Positions 52,139 through 60,881 of a DNA stretch of 64,000 nucleotides are shown here, one piece after another; positions within the stretch are counted from its first letter, which is position 1, and each line of letters opens with the position of its first letter. The stretch is taken from positions 137,440 through 201,439 of the forward strand of contig UQSR01000001.1 of assembly GCA_900543825.1 (NCBI GenBank), read 5' to 3'. Source of the stretch: an uncultured Mycoplasmatota bacterium (lineage in GTDB: Bacteria; Bacillota_I; Bacilli_A; RF39; UBA660). The translations under genes and the position numbers were made by a program. The notes under the pieces were generated by a model, which was not told where the DNA came from, made no database searches, and was given only the letters and a program-made list of their open reading frames with translations.

Positions 52139-53560
52139 ATGAAAAATAATAAAATAACTAGTAGAGATGTTGACTTTGCAAAATGGTATAATGATGTAGT
52201 AGAAAGTGCAAGACTTGCAAGATATTCAAATGTAAAAGGGTGTATTATTTTTGAACCAAATGGATGTGCTCTTTGGGAAAGTATTAAAGAAAATATGGAT
52301 AAACTATTTAAAGAAATGGGACACAAAAATATAATGATGCCTATGTTTATACCAGAAAACTTACTTAGAAAAGAAGGAGAACTAGTTAATGGGTTTGCAC
52401 CTGAAGTAGCTTGGGTTACAATTGGAGGAAGTAAACCACTTGAAGAGAAGTTAGCGGTTCGTCCAACTAGTGAGACTTTGTTTAGTGATTACTTTCATGA
52501 AGTAGTAAAGTCTTATAGAGATTTGCCATTAAAGTTAAATCAGTGGTGTAGTGTAGTTAGATGGGAAAAAGAAACTAGGCCATTTTTAAGAAGTAGAGAA
52601 TTCTTTTGGCAAGAAGGACATACTGTACATGCAACTTGTGAAGAAGCAGAAAAAGAAACACATGATATGTTAAATATGTATAAAAAATTCTTTACTGAAT
52701 ATTTAGCAGTACCAGTTGTATCTGGTAAAAAGACAGAAAAAGAAAAATTTGCAGGAGCAGAGTATACTTTAACAATTGAGGCTTTAATGCATAATGGAGT
52801 ATGTCTTCAAAGTGGAACAAGTCATTACTTTGGTCAAAAATTTAGTGAGGCATATGACATAAAATTCTTAAATAAAGATAATAAACAAGAATATGCTTAT
52901 CAAACATCATGGGGTACATCAAATAGAATGATAGGTGCTGTTATAATGGTACATGGAGATGATTATGGATTAGTTCTTCCACCAAAAATTGCACCAATAA
53001 AAGTAGATATTATACCAATTGGAAATGATATATTAACAAGTAGTGAAATAGAAATAATAAAGAGTAAATTAAGTGAAAATAATATAACTTTTAAAGTAGA
53101 TGATAGTGATAAAACTCCAGGATTTAAATTTGCTGAAAGTGAAGTAAATGGAACACCTATTAGAATAGAAATAGGTAAAAGAGATTTAGAAAATAAAAAA
53201 GTAACACTAGTTAGAAGAGATACTAGAGAAAAAATAAGTGTTGATATTAATGAAGTAATAGATAAAGTTAAGTTTTTATTAACTGATATACAAGATAACC
53301 TATATAATAAGGCCTTAGAAAGAATGAATGCTCTTACATTTGAAGCAAGTACAATGAGTGAGATGGAAAGTATTATAAAAGAACATCCAGGATTTATAAA
53401 AGCAGATTGGTGTGGAAGAAGTGAATGTGAAGTAAAACTAAAAGATAAAACTTCAATTAAATCTAGATGTATATTAGAAAATGAAAAGTTAATAACAGGA
53501 AAATGTGCTATATGTGGTAAACCTGCTAAAGAACTAGTTATATGGGGAATACAATATTAA
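52139..53560 (+). CDS. proS: Prolyl-tRNA synthetase, archaeal/eukaryotic type
   Basis: The 473-aa class II synthetase has DFAKWYNDVVESARLARYS at the start, the motif 2 region NQWCSVVRWEKETRPFLRSREF and EGHTVHAT. An AVRPTSETLF strand precedes motif 2, and a C-terminal extension has Cys pairs (CGRSEC, CAICGKPAKELVIWGIQY) for zinc. It lacks the inserted editing domain of the bacterial type, so it is the ProS type 3 form found in some Firmicutes and Mollicutes. It ligates proline to tRNA-Pro. The ATG after GGAGGG is used; an in-frame TTG lies too far up. Confidence 0.95.
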   Translation: MKNNKITSRDVDFAKWYNDVVESARLARYSNVKGCIIFEPNGCALWESIKENMDKLFKEMGHKNIMMPMFIPENLLRKEGELVNGFAPEVAWVTIGGSKPLEEKLAVRPTSETLFSDYFHEVVKSYRDLPLKLNQWCSVVRWEKETRPFLRSREFFWQEGHTVHATCEEAEKETHDMLNMYKKFFTEYLAVPVVSGKKTEKEKFAGAEYTLTIEALMHNGVCLQSGTSHYFGQKFSEAYDIKFLNKDNKQEYAYQTSWGTSNRMIGAVIMVHGDDYGLVLPPKIAPIKVDIIPIGNDILTSSEIEIIKSKLSENNITFKVDDSDKTPGFKFAESEVNGTPIRIEIGKRDLENKKVTLVRRDTREKISVDINEVIDKVKFLLTDIQDNLYNKALERMNALTFEASTMSEMESIIKEHPGFIKADWCGRSECEVKLKDKTSIKSRCILENEKLITGKCAICGKPAKELVIWGIQY

Positions 53561-53561
53561 G

Positions 53562-53588
53562 ATGTACTAATTAAAAGTACATTTTTTT
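53562..53588 (+). terminator. Terminator after proS
   Basis: ATGTACT/AGTACAT stem followed by seven T. Confidence 0.7.
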
Positions 53589-53590
53589 AC

Positions 53591-53619
53591 TTGTTAAATT
53601 GTTAAATATTGGTTATAAT
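53591..53619 (+). promoter_or_regulatory. Promoter of the VanY-like/yvcK pair
   Basis: TTGTTA, 17 nt, TATAAT, about 20 nt before the GTG start. Confidence 0.6.
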
Positions 53620-53640
53620 ATACATAGGGTGAGATAGAAA

Positions 53641-54588
53641 GTGGTTAAAAGAAGATTAAATGTTAAAAAACTAGGGGTATTTATTGGTATTATATTAGTT
53701 ATTTTGTTAGTAGTTATATTTGGTATTAAGTCTTTAATAGATGAAAATAATTTAAGAAAGACTACAGATTATAAACTAAGTGAAATAGGTTATACAGCAA
53801 ATGAAATTAGTTTAATAAAAGAATTAAAAAAAGAAGAAATAGATACTATTTTAAAACATAAATATAATGTTAATATAACTAAGTTAATGAAAGAAAAGTA
53901 TTTTATATTTAAAAACTTAGATAAATATTTAGATTATATAACTGAAAGTAGTGAAAGTAATTTAACAACTGTTGTTGCTAAAGTTAATACTAATGCTAGT
54001 ATGGGTTGGTATAAAACTATAATTGATACTGATACTTCTAAAAAAACTAGTATGCTTGTAAATAAATTTTATAAATTGAGTGAAGATTATATACCAGATG
54101 ATTTGATAGATGTAAGTGCAACTTATGGATATCAAGGTAAACAAGTTAGTTCTGTAATATATGATGAGTTAACTAATTTAATTGATGCTGCTAAAGAAAA
54201 AGGTTATAGTTTAATAGTGACTCAAGGTTATAGAAGTTATAAAGATCAATTAGAAGCATATGATGAAATAGAAAGTAGTAGTGGACAAGATTATGCTGAT
54301 GAAGTAGCAGCAAGGGCTGGACACTCTGAGTATCAAACAGGACTTAGTGTAGTGGTTAAACCACTATATACTGAAGGACAAGATATGGAGAATAGTCCTG
54401 AACATACTTGGCTTCTAGAAAATGCTTATAAATATGGATTTATATTAAGGTATCCTAAAGATAAAGAGGGTATTACTGGATTTAGTTATGATGCATGGAG
54501 ACTAAGATATGTTGGAACTAATATATCTAGAATAATACATAATGAGAATATAACATTTGATGAGTATTATGCATATTATATAAAATAA
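53641..54588 (+). CDS. VanY-like protein lacking the zinc ligands, 315 aa
   Basis: A GTG start is followed by a span (LGVFIGIILVILLVVIFGI, about residues 10-28), a helical linker and a C-terminal D-alanyl-D-alanine carboxypeptidase-type domain. The frame of VanY is plain: LIVTQGYRSYKDQ, HSEYQTGLSVVV and DAWRLRYVG. The usual SEHQTGLAVD His is Tyr230 and the Asp is Val237. In the final E-x-W-H motif, Glu is Asp283 and His is Arg286. All zinc-binding positions and the catalytic Glu are changed, so peptidase activity is not expected. It is anchored outside the membrane and might bind peptidoglycan peptides or regulate. It lies 12 nt before yvcK. Confidence 0.75.
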   Translation: MVKRRLNVKKLGVFIGIILVILLVVIFGIKSLIDENNLRKTTDYKLSEIGYTANEISLIKELKKEEIDTILKHKYNVNITKLMKEKYFIFKNLDKYLDYITESSESNLTTVVAKVNTNASMGWYKTIIDTDTSKKTSMLVNKFYKLSEDYIPDDLIDVSATYGYQGKQVSSVIYDELTNLIDAAKEKGYSLIVTQGYRSYKDQLEAYDEIESSSGQDYADEVAARAGHSEYQTGLSVVVKPLYTEGQDMENSPEHTWLLENAYKYGFILRYPKDKEGITGFSYDAWRLRYVGTNISRIIHNENITFDEYYAYYIK

Positions 54589-54600
54589 CATGGGGGATTT

Positions 54601-55545
54601 ATGAATAAGAAAGTAGTAGTCTTAGGGGGAGGAACTGGACTTTCAGTACTCTTACAAGGATTAAAAAAGTTTCCTTTAGATATAACTGCAATTGTTAATG
54701 TTTGTGATAATGGTAGTTCTACTGGAAAACTTAGAGAAGAATTTAATACACCTGCAGTGGGTGATATAAGAAGAGTTTTAATTTCACTTAGTGAAACAGA
54801 ACCATTAGTAGAAAAATTATTTAATTATAGATTTAATACTTATAGTGATTTAAATGGACATACTGTTGGTAACTTAATATTAACTGCAACTAAAGAAATT
54901 ACTGGTAATTTAAGTGATGGAATAGAAGCGCTTTCTAAGGTGTTTAATTTAAAAGGTAAAGTAGTACCACTTACAGAAGATAATGTTACGTTAATGTCTT
55001 TAATGGAAGATGGAAGTATTATAGAAGGAGAAAAAGAAATAACTTCTAGTCCTAAAAGAATAAAAAAGGTTTTCTATAAAGAAGAACCTATTATAACTCC
55101 GCAGGCAATTAAAGAAATAAGAGAAAGTGATGCTGTAATACTTAGTATGGGTAGTATTTTTACAAGTATTATACCTAATTTAATAAATAAAGAAATTATT
55201 GATGCTATAGATAATTCTAAAACAAAAGTAATATATGTATCTAATATGGTTACACAGCCAGGAGAAACTGATAATTTTACAGTAAGTGATCATGTAAATT
55301 TATTAAATTCTTATTTAGGTAAGAAAAAGATAGATGTAGTAATTGCTAATAATAAGAAAATAGATGAAGATGTATTAAAGAAGTATCAAACTAGTGAACA
55401 AAAAGAACAAGTGGTTTTAGATAGAGAAAACTTAACTAATGTTAATCTTATAGAAGATGACTACTTTATTATAGAGAATAATATGGTAAGACATGATGCT
55501 TTAAAAGTAGCATTCAATATATTTATAGAAGTATTTAAATATTAA
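54601..55545 (+). CDS. yvcK: YvcK/CofD-like protein (gluconeogenesis factor)
   Basis: The 314-aa protein starts with VVVLGGGTGLSVLLQGLKKF and has VCDNGSSTGKLREEF, PAVGDIRRVLISLS, HTVGNLILTA and the C-terminal YVSNMVTQPGETDNFTVSDHV. This is the YvcK/YbhK branch of the CofD fold. In Bacillus it binds UDP-sugars and is required for growth on gluconeogenic carbon and for cell shape via PBP1 positioning. It is usually next to yvcJ and yvcL (whiA), which are not here. A GGGGG ribosome site precedes the ATG. Confidence 0.9.
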   Translation: MNKKVVVLGGGTGLSVLLQGLKKFPLDITAIVNVCDNGSSTGKLREEFNTPAVGDIRRVLISLSETEPLVEKLFNYRFNTYSDLNGHTVGNLILTATKEITGNLSDGIEALSKVFNLKGKVVPLTEDNVTLMSLMEDGSIIEGEKEITSSPKRIKKVFYKEEPIITPQAIKEIRESDAVILSMGSIFTSIIPNLINKEIIDAIDNSKTKVIYVSNMVTQPGETDNFTVSDHVNLLNSYLGKKKIDVVIANNKKIDEDVLKKYQTSEQKEQVVLDRENLTNVNLIEDDYFIIENNMVRHDALKVAFNIFIEVFKY

Positions 55546-55550
55546 AATAA

Positions 55551-55576
55551 CCAGTTTATTAAAACTGGCTTTTTTT
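55551..55576 (+). terminator. Terminator after yvcK
   Basis: CCAGTTT/AAACTGG stem followed by seven T, between convergent genes. Confidence 0.8.
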
Positions 55577-56036
55577 ATAAAGTTAATTTTTTCTCATTAT
55601 CAGCATATACTACACTAAACTTAATTCCATTTAGATTATTATTTATTGCAGTTACTTCAAAATCTATCATGTCTTCAGGTAAATTATTTATATCACACCA
55701 AACTATTTCTTCACATTTATTTGGTTCATTAATTTTAATAGTTCCTTCATATTTACTTATTTCAAAATAAACATCATAGTAGGGCATAAGGGATTTATTT
55801 TTTCTTGCTACTACAAATGTATCTATTATATCATTAATATTTATTTTAATATCTAGTTCTTCTTTAGCTTCTCTAATAACTGCTTCATAAGGGTTTTCGT
55901 TTTCATCAATGTGTCCTGCAGGTAGAGCAAGAAATCCACACCATAATTTAGTACCTTGTCTTCTTTGTAAAAGTATTTTTCCTTCATTGTTTCTAATAAT
56001 TAAATAAACTGATGATAAAAATTTTTCTTTTTCCAT
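55575..56036 (-). CDS. Nudix hydrolase
   Basis: The 153-aa protein has a complete Nudix box, GHIDENENPYEAVIREAKEELDI (about residues 42-64), with both Glu residues of REAKEE for Mg binding. The fold begins SVYLIIRNNEGKILLQRRQG. Nudix enzymes cleave nucleoside diphosphates linked to another group; the ALPAGHID wording is common in MutT/8-oxo-dGTP-like and general subfamilies. Substrate unclear. A good AAGGAG site precedes the ATG. Confidence 0.9.
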   Translation of the reverse strand: MEKEKFLSSVYLIIRNNEGKILLQRRQGTKLWCGFLALPAGHIDENENPYEAVIREAKEELDIKININDIIDTFVVARKNKSLMPYYDVYFEISKYEGTIKINEPNKCEEIVWCDINNLPEDMIDFEVTAINNNLNGIKFSVVYADNEKKLTL

Positions 56037-56055
56037 AAATAACTCTCCTTATATC

Positions 56056-56086
56056 AAAAAAAGTCCATAAGGACTTGATTTTTTTC
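56056..56086 (-). terminator. Terminator of tRNA-Ala
   Basis: AAGTCC-ATAA-GGACTT stem flanked by A and T runs on either side, so it could act in both directions. It follows tRNA-Ala on the minus strand. Confidence 0.7.
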
Positions 56087-56088
56087 AT

Positions 56089-56165
56089 TGGTGGAGAATG
56101 CGGGACTCGAACCCGCGACCCCCTGCGTGCAAGGCAGGTGCTCTAGCCAACTGAGCCAATTCCCC
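56089..56165 (-). tRNA. tRNA-Ala (TGC)
   Basis: Acceptor GGGGAAT/ATTCTCC (one G-U), anticodon loop CTTGCAC (TGC), encoded CCA. Confidence 0.95.
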
Positions 56166-56246
56166 AACGGTAGGCACTTGATTAAATCAAGCATTAAAAG
56201 TGTACCATAAAACAAGTGCCTATGTCAACCCTTTTTTAAAATATTT

Positions 56247-58241
56247 TTATTTAATTTTCCTTTTAATATATTTTTTAGGATTTTTATAATCATCTTTTAT
56301 AACATCATTACTAGTAAATATCATTGGTTCATGTTCTAAATATTCAATGTCTCCATTATCATTATACCAAATAGTGATAAAATAATTTCCCATTAAATTA
56401 GGTATTTCATTTTTCATCATAAATGAACTAGTATCAACATTACATGGACATAAGAATGTATGAACATTTCTATATAACATATAATATGATTTATGATAAT
56501 GTCCCCTTAAACTAATTTTAGGTTTTGTTTTAGAAGGTATTCCATCAATTCCATTTTGTGGTTTAGTTGATAATATTCTACTAGTTCCTCCACCTGGATG
56601 AAATAACTCCATTTTACAATTATCAAAATAATAGAATCCTCTATCTTGTCCTAAAAATTCAATATCATCTCTTCTTTTTTCTAATTCTTTACCTATATCA
56701 ACTCCATAATTAAATAAGTGTGTCTGATCATGACTTCCTGTAATAATGTGCCATTTCATTCCAGGATATTTTGGTAAGGTGTCTAAAGTGTACTCAAGTT
56801 GTCCAGTCGCACCATACAAAAATACTTCATAATTATGTATTGGTCTAATTCTACTATAGTCTCCATCAGTTATATCTCCAACATGAAAGATATCAGTTAT
56901 ACCACGGTTATATGCTTCGAAAACTGAAGTGTTTACCATAGAAGGTTCACTATAAATACTACCATAATGTGTATCGCTTACAACTAAAAATTCTTTTTTA
57001 TGAAGTTCTTCTTTTGGTGGTTTAATATATATACTTTTTGATTTTTTAAAATTCTTTTTAACAATTAATTCATCATCAATATCTATAATTTCAATATTCT
57101 TTCCTCTTTGATTTAATAAATCAATAATACCCATTAATTCTTTATCGTTAACACCAAGTTTATTCATTAAATCATTAAAACTTTCTTCTTTCTTAATATA
57201 TTTATAAATATTATCCAATTTAAGTGTTAAATTATCTTTTTTAGGTTTAATTTCTTTAACTTTTTTATCACTAGTTATAACAAGTGGTTTTAAAGTAATA
57301 TACGTTTCTTTACTAGGTATATAATATGGTATTAAAGTTGATGTAAGACTTTTCATTTTACCATTTTTATTATAACTTAAATGAAAAGTATAAGCACCAA
57401 TTGTATTTTGTTGACTTAAGTTTCTCATTTTAGGAGTTCTTGCAACTAAAGAAGGAATAGTAAACATTCTAGTATCTCTAATAGTAGGAAACTCTTGTGC
57501 AGTTAGTGTTCCACCTAAAAATATTGCATCATAGTCTTCATAACTGGCAAGACTTCTTGCATATTTTTGAGGAGGATATGCAATTGTATAACTTTCTCCT
57601 TGTTTCTTTAATGCTTCAATTCTAAAATTAACTTTATTAAAATTAACATTAGCAGATTTTGGTCCTAAATATATTAAATCACTTCTATTATTTTCAATAT
57701 ATTCTCCAATATTTAATTCTTTACTCCAAGTATGATCACATTTTCCAGTAATAAATAGAGTAGTAATACCATCAACTTTAGGAAAGTATTCAATAAAATG
57801 ATTTGCTTGACCGAGAGCTGTATTACTTATTAAACTCTTCCCATACTCATAGATGTCCTTATTTTTGTATTCACCTTCTAAAAGGTTTCCAGCAATGATA
57901 ACGTATTTAATATTTTCATTTTTGAATTTTTTATATAAGTCATTTAATATGGAAATTTGTTCATTAGTAGAACCAAATCTAGTATCACTTATAACAGCAA
58001 ATTTAGTTATATCATCAACATCTTCAGTTATATTGTAAACATTTTCTTTAGTATAATCTGGGTGATAATTAATAATGAGCCTAATGTTATCACCTTTACC
58101 GGTACTAATAACATCAAGCCCATCATCTTTTATTTTTTTAATATAACCAAATAATTCAAATTCTGACACATCAAAATACTTTACTAAATTAGTTACTGTT
58201 TCTCCTTTTTCAAGTTTTGTTTTTAATTCTTCTATATTCAT
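56247..58241 (-). CDS. Duplicated metallophosphoesterase with a degenerate N-half, 664 aa
   Basis: Two copies of the same layout are fused. Each has a helix-turn-helix-like segment (about residues 3-45 and 340-385) followed by a calcineurin-type phosphoesterase. The C-half is intact: SDTHYG (422-427), GDITDG (455-460), GSHDQT (502-507), HPGGG (548-552), GHYHKS (580-585). The matching N-half positions read SDTRFG (85-90), GNLLEG (118-123), GKCDHT (166-171) and GGTLTA (243-248), losing most metal ligands. The N-half is probably structural or regulatory. Such enzymes cut phosphodiesters in nucleic acids or nucleotides; the HTH-like segments hint at DNA. No neighbour explains its role. Confidence 0.78.
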   Translation of the reverse strand: MNIEELKTKLEKGETVTNLVKYFDVSEFELFGYIKKIKDDGLDVISTGKGDNIRLIINYHPDYTKENVYNITEDVDDITKFAVISDTRFGSTNEQISILNDLYKKFKNENIKYVIIAGNLLEGEYKNKDIYEYGKSLISNTALGQANHFIEYFPKVDGITTLFITGKCDHTWSKELNIGEYIENNRSDLIYLGPKSANVNFNKVNFRIEALKKQGESYTIAYPPQKYARSLASYEDYDAIFLGGTLTAQEFPTIRDTRMFTIPSLVARTPKMRNLSQQNTIGAYTFHLSYNKNGKMKSLTSTLIPYYIPSKETYITLKPLVITSDKKVKEIKPKKDNLTLKLDNIYKYIKKEESFNDLMNKLGVNDKELMGIIDLLNQRGKNIEIIDIDDELIVKKNFKKSKSIYIKPPKEELHKKEFLVVSDTHYGSIYSEPSMVNTSVFEAYNRGITDIFHVGDITDGDYSRIRPIHNYEVFLYGATGQLEYTLDTLPKYPGMKWHIITGSHDQTHLFNYGVDIGKELEKRRDDIEFLGQDRGFYYFDNCKMELFHPGGGTSRILSTKPQNGIDGIPSKTKPKISLRGHYHKSYYMLYRNVHTFLCPCNVDTSSFMMKNEIPNLMGNYFITIWYNDNGDIEYLEHEPMIFTSNDVIKDDYKNPKKYIKRKIK

Positions 58242-58297
58242 GTCACACCTACCTTAATTTAATTATAACAATGTTTTATTAAAAATAAAAGAGAATT

Positions 58298-58326
58298 TTG
58301 ACTATAAAATAATGTTATGTTATAAT
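58298..58326 (+). promoter_or_regulatory. Promoter of the 58.3-59.2 kb pair
   Basis: TTGACT, 17 nt, TATAAT, 23 nt before the ATG. Confidence 0.7.
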
Positions 58327-58348
58327 TTTATTTAGAAAGAGTGATTAT

Positions 58349-58678
58349 ATGTATATAGATAGCAAATATAATTTAGTTTTACCTAAAAATATTGATTTAC
58401 CAAAAGAAGTTTATTTAACTTTTGTGGATAATAATACTTTAATAATTTGTTCTAAAATAAATGAGTTATCTTTTTCTAAAGATAAAGATATAAGAAATAC
58501 TATAAGAATAATTCTTTCAAATACATTTAAAGTAATTAATAATAAGGGGCTTATTAGAATACCTAATGTTATTTTAGATAAACTAGATTTTGAAGAATTT
58601 AATATAGAGTATACTAGTAATAATAGTATAATAGTTAAGGGTAAAAGCCTAGAAAGTAGTAGAGGAAATAATGTATAA
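58349..58678 (+). CDS. Small beta-rich protein, possibly MraZ/AbrB-like, 109 aa
   Basis: The chain has two similar parts. YNLVLPKNIDLPKEVYLTFVDNNTLIICSK begins the first and FKVINNKGLIRIPNVILDKLDFEEFNIEYTSNNSIIVKG the second. The second fits the swapped-hairpin pattern of AbrB/MraZ (a G-R/L-I-x-IP strand followed by a helix and a strand pair). If so, it would be a DNA-binding regulator. The similarity is weak. It overlaps the next gene by 8 nt. Confidence 0.45.
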   Translation: MYIDSKYNLVLPKNIDLPKEVYLTFVDNNTLIICSKINELSFSKDKDIRNTIRIILSNTFKVINNKGLIRIPNVILDKLDFEEFNIEYTSNNSIIVKGKSLESSRGNNV

Positions 58679-59189
58679 ATTTAGAAATGATTTGTTAAAT
58701 AGTGATAGTGAGTTTAAAAGTATTTTTAATGAGTTATATAATAGGAGTAGTATAAGAGAGTTTTCACCTGAACTTGTTAATATTATAAGAAAAGATAAAA
58801 CCCCAATTAGAATAGAAGGGTATGGTCCTTTAGCATTTAGTGATTTATTTAGACTTGATTTAACTGGAGGTAAATGTAGAACGTGTACTTATGAAATGGT
58901 TTTACTTTTAGATAAATTAGGAATTTATAGTGAAGCTGTGTATGCGGTTAATAAGCATTTTGTAGGTACGATAGGTAGCTCTTTTGGAGGACACTGGTTT
59001 GTTGAAATACATACTTCTAATGGTATTGTATGTGTTGATACATCACTTCAAGTAATGGGTTCTAAAAGTGCTTTTACTTCTTTAGGACATGATGTAAGAG
59101 AAAGAAAAGATATAGATTCATTATTTAAAATGTATCCTGATTTAGTAGATTATCAAGAAAATATGGTAATTGATTCTTTAATTAAATAA
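58671..59189 (+). CDS. Transglutaminase-like cysteine hydrolase, 172 aa
   Basis: Motifs spaced like a papain/transglutaminase triad are visible: Cys in GGKCRTCTYEMVLLLDKLG (about residues 65-83), His in FGGHWFVEIHT (about 103-113) and Asp in VCVDTSLQV (about 119-127). The protein has no signal peptide, so it acts inside the cell. Bacterial relatives are peptidases, amidases or N-acetyltransferase-like enzymes. It is coupled to the small MraZ/AbrB-like gene. The substrate cannot be guessed. Confidence 0.6.
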   Translation: MYKFRNDLLNSDSEFKSIFNELYNRSSIREFSPELVNIIRKDKTPIRIEGYGPLAFSDLFRLDLTGGKCRTCTYEMVLLLDKLGIYSEAVYAVNKHFVGTIGSSFGGHWFVEIHTSNGIVCVDTSLQVMGSKSAFTSLGHDVRERKDIDSLFKMYPDLVDYQENMVIDSLIK

Positions 59190-59487
59190 TTTCTATATCA
59201 ATAAGATTTTTATAATATATTCTAGTATTATTTATTAGAATATATTTTTCTATTTCATTAACATTTTTTATATTACCTGTTATATAGAAAAGCACTCCTT
59301 TATTAAAGTATTTAACTTTAACTAAAGTATTTTCATTAACATCTTTTAAAAGATTATCTATTTTAATAATTCTATCTTCCATAATAACTGGTTTATCTAT
59401 TAAACTTCTATTTCTTTCTATATCTAATATATCTTTATATTTAAGTAATGTATTAAAAGGTTTCCATTTAACCATTTTTCTTTGCAT
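59182..59487 (-). CDS. YolD-like protein
   Basis: The 101-aa protein opens MQRKMVKWKPFNTLLKYKDIL and ends with small beta strands (VKVKYFNKGVLFYITGNIKNV and LINNTRIYYKNLIDIEII), matching the YolD-like family (PF08863). YolD genes sit next to UvrX/YqjW-type Y-family polymerases and are SOS-linked in Bacillus, as here. It begins 12 nt after the polymerase gene with a GGGAGGA site. Function of the family is unclear; it may be a polymerase accessory. Confidence 0.75.
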   Translation of the reverse strand: MQRKMVKWKPFNTLLKYKDILDIERNRSLIDKPVIMEDRIIKIDNLLKDVNENTLVKVKYFNKGVLFYITGNIKNVNEIEKYILINNTRIYYKNLIDIEII

Positions 59488-59499
59488 AAAATCCTCCCA

Positions 59500-60744
59500 T
59501 TACTTATTATGTCCACCCATCTTTTTATTACGCATTTTTATTGTACTATAATTAAGTAAACTAGATGCTTTTAAAATAGCATTATCTCCAAACTTTTTAT
59601 TTATTTCATCAACTACTATTGGAATTTCATTAATAGTTTCATTAACTTCTTCAAATAAATTTAATTGTACATAGTTATTATCAGTTATCTTACCTAGAGA
59701 TATACTAACTTTTCTAATAGGTTCTTCTTCTATGTAAGAATCATATATGCTTTTACATACATTAAAAATAACATTTTCATTATCTGTACTTTCACTTAGT
59801 TTTTTAGAATGATAAAATCCTCCACCAACATTTCTAGAGTATCCTATACCAAAACCAACTACACCACAAACTTTTTTATTATTTCTAAGTCTTTTACAAA
59901 TAGTTTCACACATTTCTTTAATAATTAGTATAGCTTCTTCAGGTGTATAATCTTTATATAGTATTTGACTAAGTCCGTAACTTTTATTCTTTATTTCATA
60001 TTTATCATCTTTTATATTAGAATTATCTATTCCATTTGCATGTAAGTATAGTTCTTCACCAAGTACACCAAATCTCTTTTTATAAAAGTCTTTACTATAT
60101 TTATTAATATCTCCAACTTTATATATTCCTAAATCATTTAATTTTTTCATAGTTTTAGAACCAATTCCCCACATTTCATCTAGTGGTGTTATATTCCATA
60201 ATTTAGTTTTAACATCTTCATAAGTCCATTTAGCAATAAAGTCAGGACTATGCTTACTTTCAATATCAAGTGCTACTTTAGCAAGAAGTAAGTTTGGTCC
60301 AATTCCACATGTACTAGTAAGACCTGTTTTTTCTTTGATTCTAGCCATTATAGTTTTAGCTAAAGTAACGTCATCCATCTTATATAATTTTAAGTAATCT
60401 GTAACATCTAAAAATGCTTCATCTATAGAGTATACATGCATATCTTCTTTACTTACAAAATCTAAAAAACAATTAATAACTTCTTTACTTTTCTTAACAT
60501 ACAAACTCATTCTAGGTGGTGCAGTAATATATTTGATATTCTTAGGTATTTCAAAAACTCTTCCACGAGAAGGTACGCCAAGAGTTTTCATATACGGAGT
60601 AACTGCAAGAGTAATCGCTCCACCTTTTCTAGATGGGTCGGCCACGATTAGTGGGGTAGTAAACGGGTCTAAATTTCTCTCAACACATTCAACTGAAGCA
60701 AAAAAACTTTTTAAATCAATACATAAAATATTTCTTTCATTCAT
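59500..60744 (-). CDS. uvrX: Y-family DNA polymerase, UvrX/YqjW type
   Basis: The 414-aa protein has the ImpB/MucB/SamB polymerase core: ILCIDLKSFFASVECVERN with the first catalytic Asp, then IVADPSRKGGAITLAV, and YSIDEAFLDVTDYL with the DE pair (about residue 105). A helix-hairpin-helix TPLDEMWGIGSKTMKKLNDLGI and a little-finger domain follow. It performs translesion synthesis. There is no MucA/UmuD partner. The internal ATG with AGGTGGTG upstream is used as start. Pairing with YolD is the Bacillus arrangement. Confidence 0.9.
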   Translation of the reverse strand: MNERNILCIDLKSFFASVECVERNLDPFTTPLIVADPSRKGGAITLAVTPYMKTLGVPSRGRVFEIPKNIKYITAPPRMSLYVKKSKEVINCFLDFVSKEDMHVYSIDEAFLDVTDYLKLYKMDDVTLAKTIMARIKEKTGLTSTCGIGPNLLLAKVALDIESKHSPDFIAKWTYEDVKTKLWNITPLDEMWGIGSKTMKKLNDLGIYKVGDINKYSKDFYKKRFGVLGEELYLHANGIDNSNIKDDKYEIKNKSYGLSQILYKDYTPEEAILIIKEMCETICKRLRNNKKVCGVVGFGIGYSRNVGGGFYHSKKLSESTDNENVIFNVCKSIYDSYIEEEPIRKVSISLGKITDNNYVQLNLFEEVNETINEIPIVVDEINKKFGDNAILKASSLLNYSTIKMRNKKMGGHNK

Positions 60745-60756
60745 TTTAACACCACC

Positions 60757-60794
60757 TTTTGTTTGTATTAAGTATAACATATTTTTGTTTGTAT
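60757..60794 (-). repeat. 12-bp direct repeat around the polymerase promoter
   Basis: TTTTGTTTGTAT occurs at 60757-60768 and exactly again at 60783-60794. One copy lies just downstream of the -10, the other fills the spacer up to the -35. The 26-bp register (about 2.5 turns) could suit a dimeric repressor. No LexA-type palindrome is visible. Confidence 0.5.
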
Positions 60795-60800
60795 GGTCAA
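60771..60800 (-). promoter_or_regulatory. Promoter of the uvrX-yolD pair
   Basis: On the minus strand: TTGACC, 18 nt, TATACT. Confidence 0.65.
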
Positions 60801-60826
60801 TAACCAATATATGGAATTAAAAATGG

Positions 60827-60855
60827 TTGACTAGAAGTATATAAAAAAGTATAAT
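60827..60855 (+). promoter_or_regulatory. Promoter of the 138-aa gene
   Basis: TTGACT, 17 nt, TATAAT, divergent from the polymerase promoter about 25 bp away. Confidence 0.7.
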
Positions 60856-60881
60856 AATAATTACTAAGGGAGGTTTTATTT

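Noticed and set aside
53641..54588. Vancomycin resistance carboxypeptidase (VanY)
   Set aside because: All zinc ligands and the catalytic Glu are substituted, and no vanA/vanH/vanX or two-component genes are nearby.
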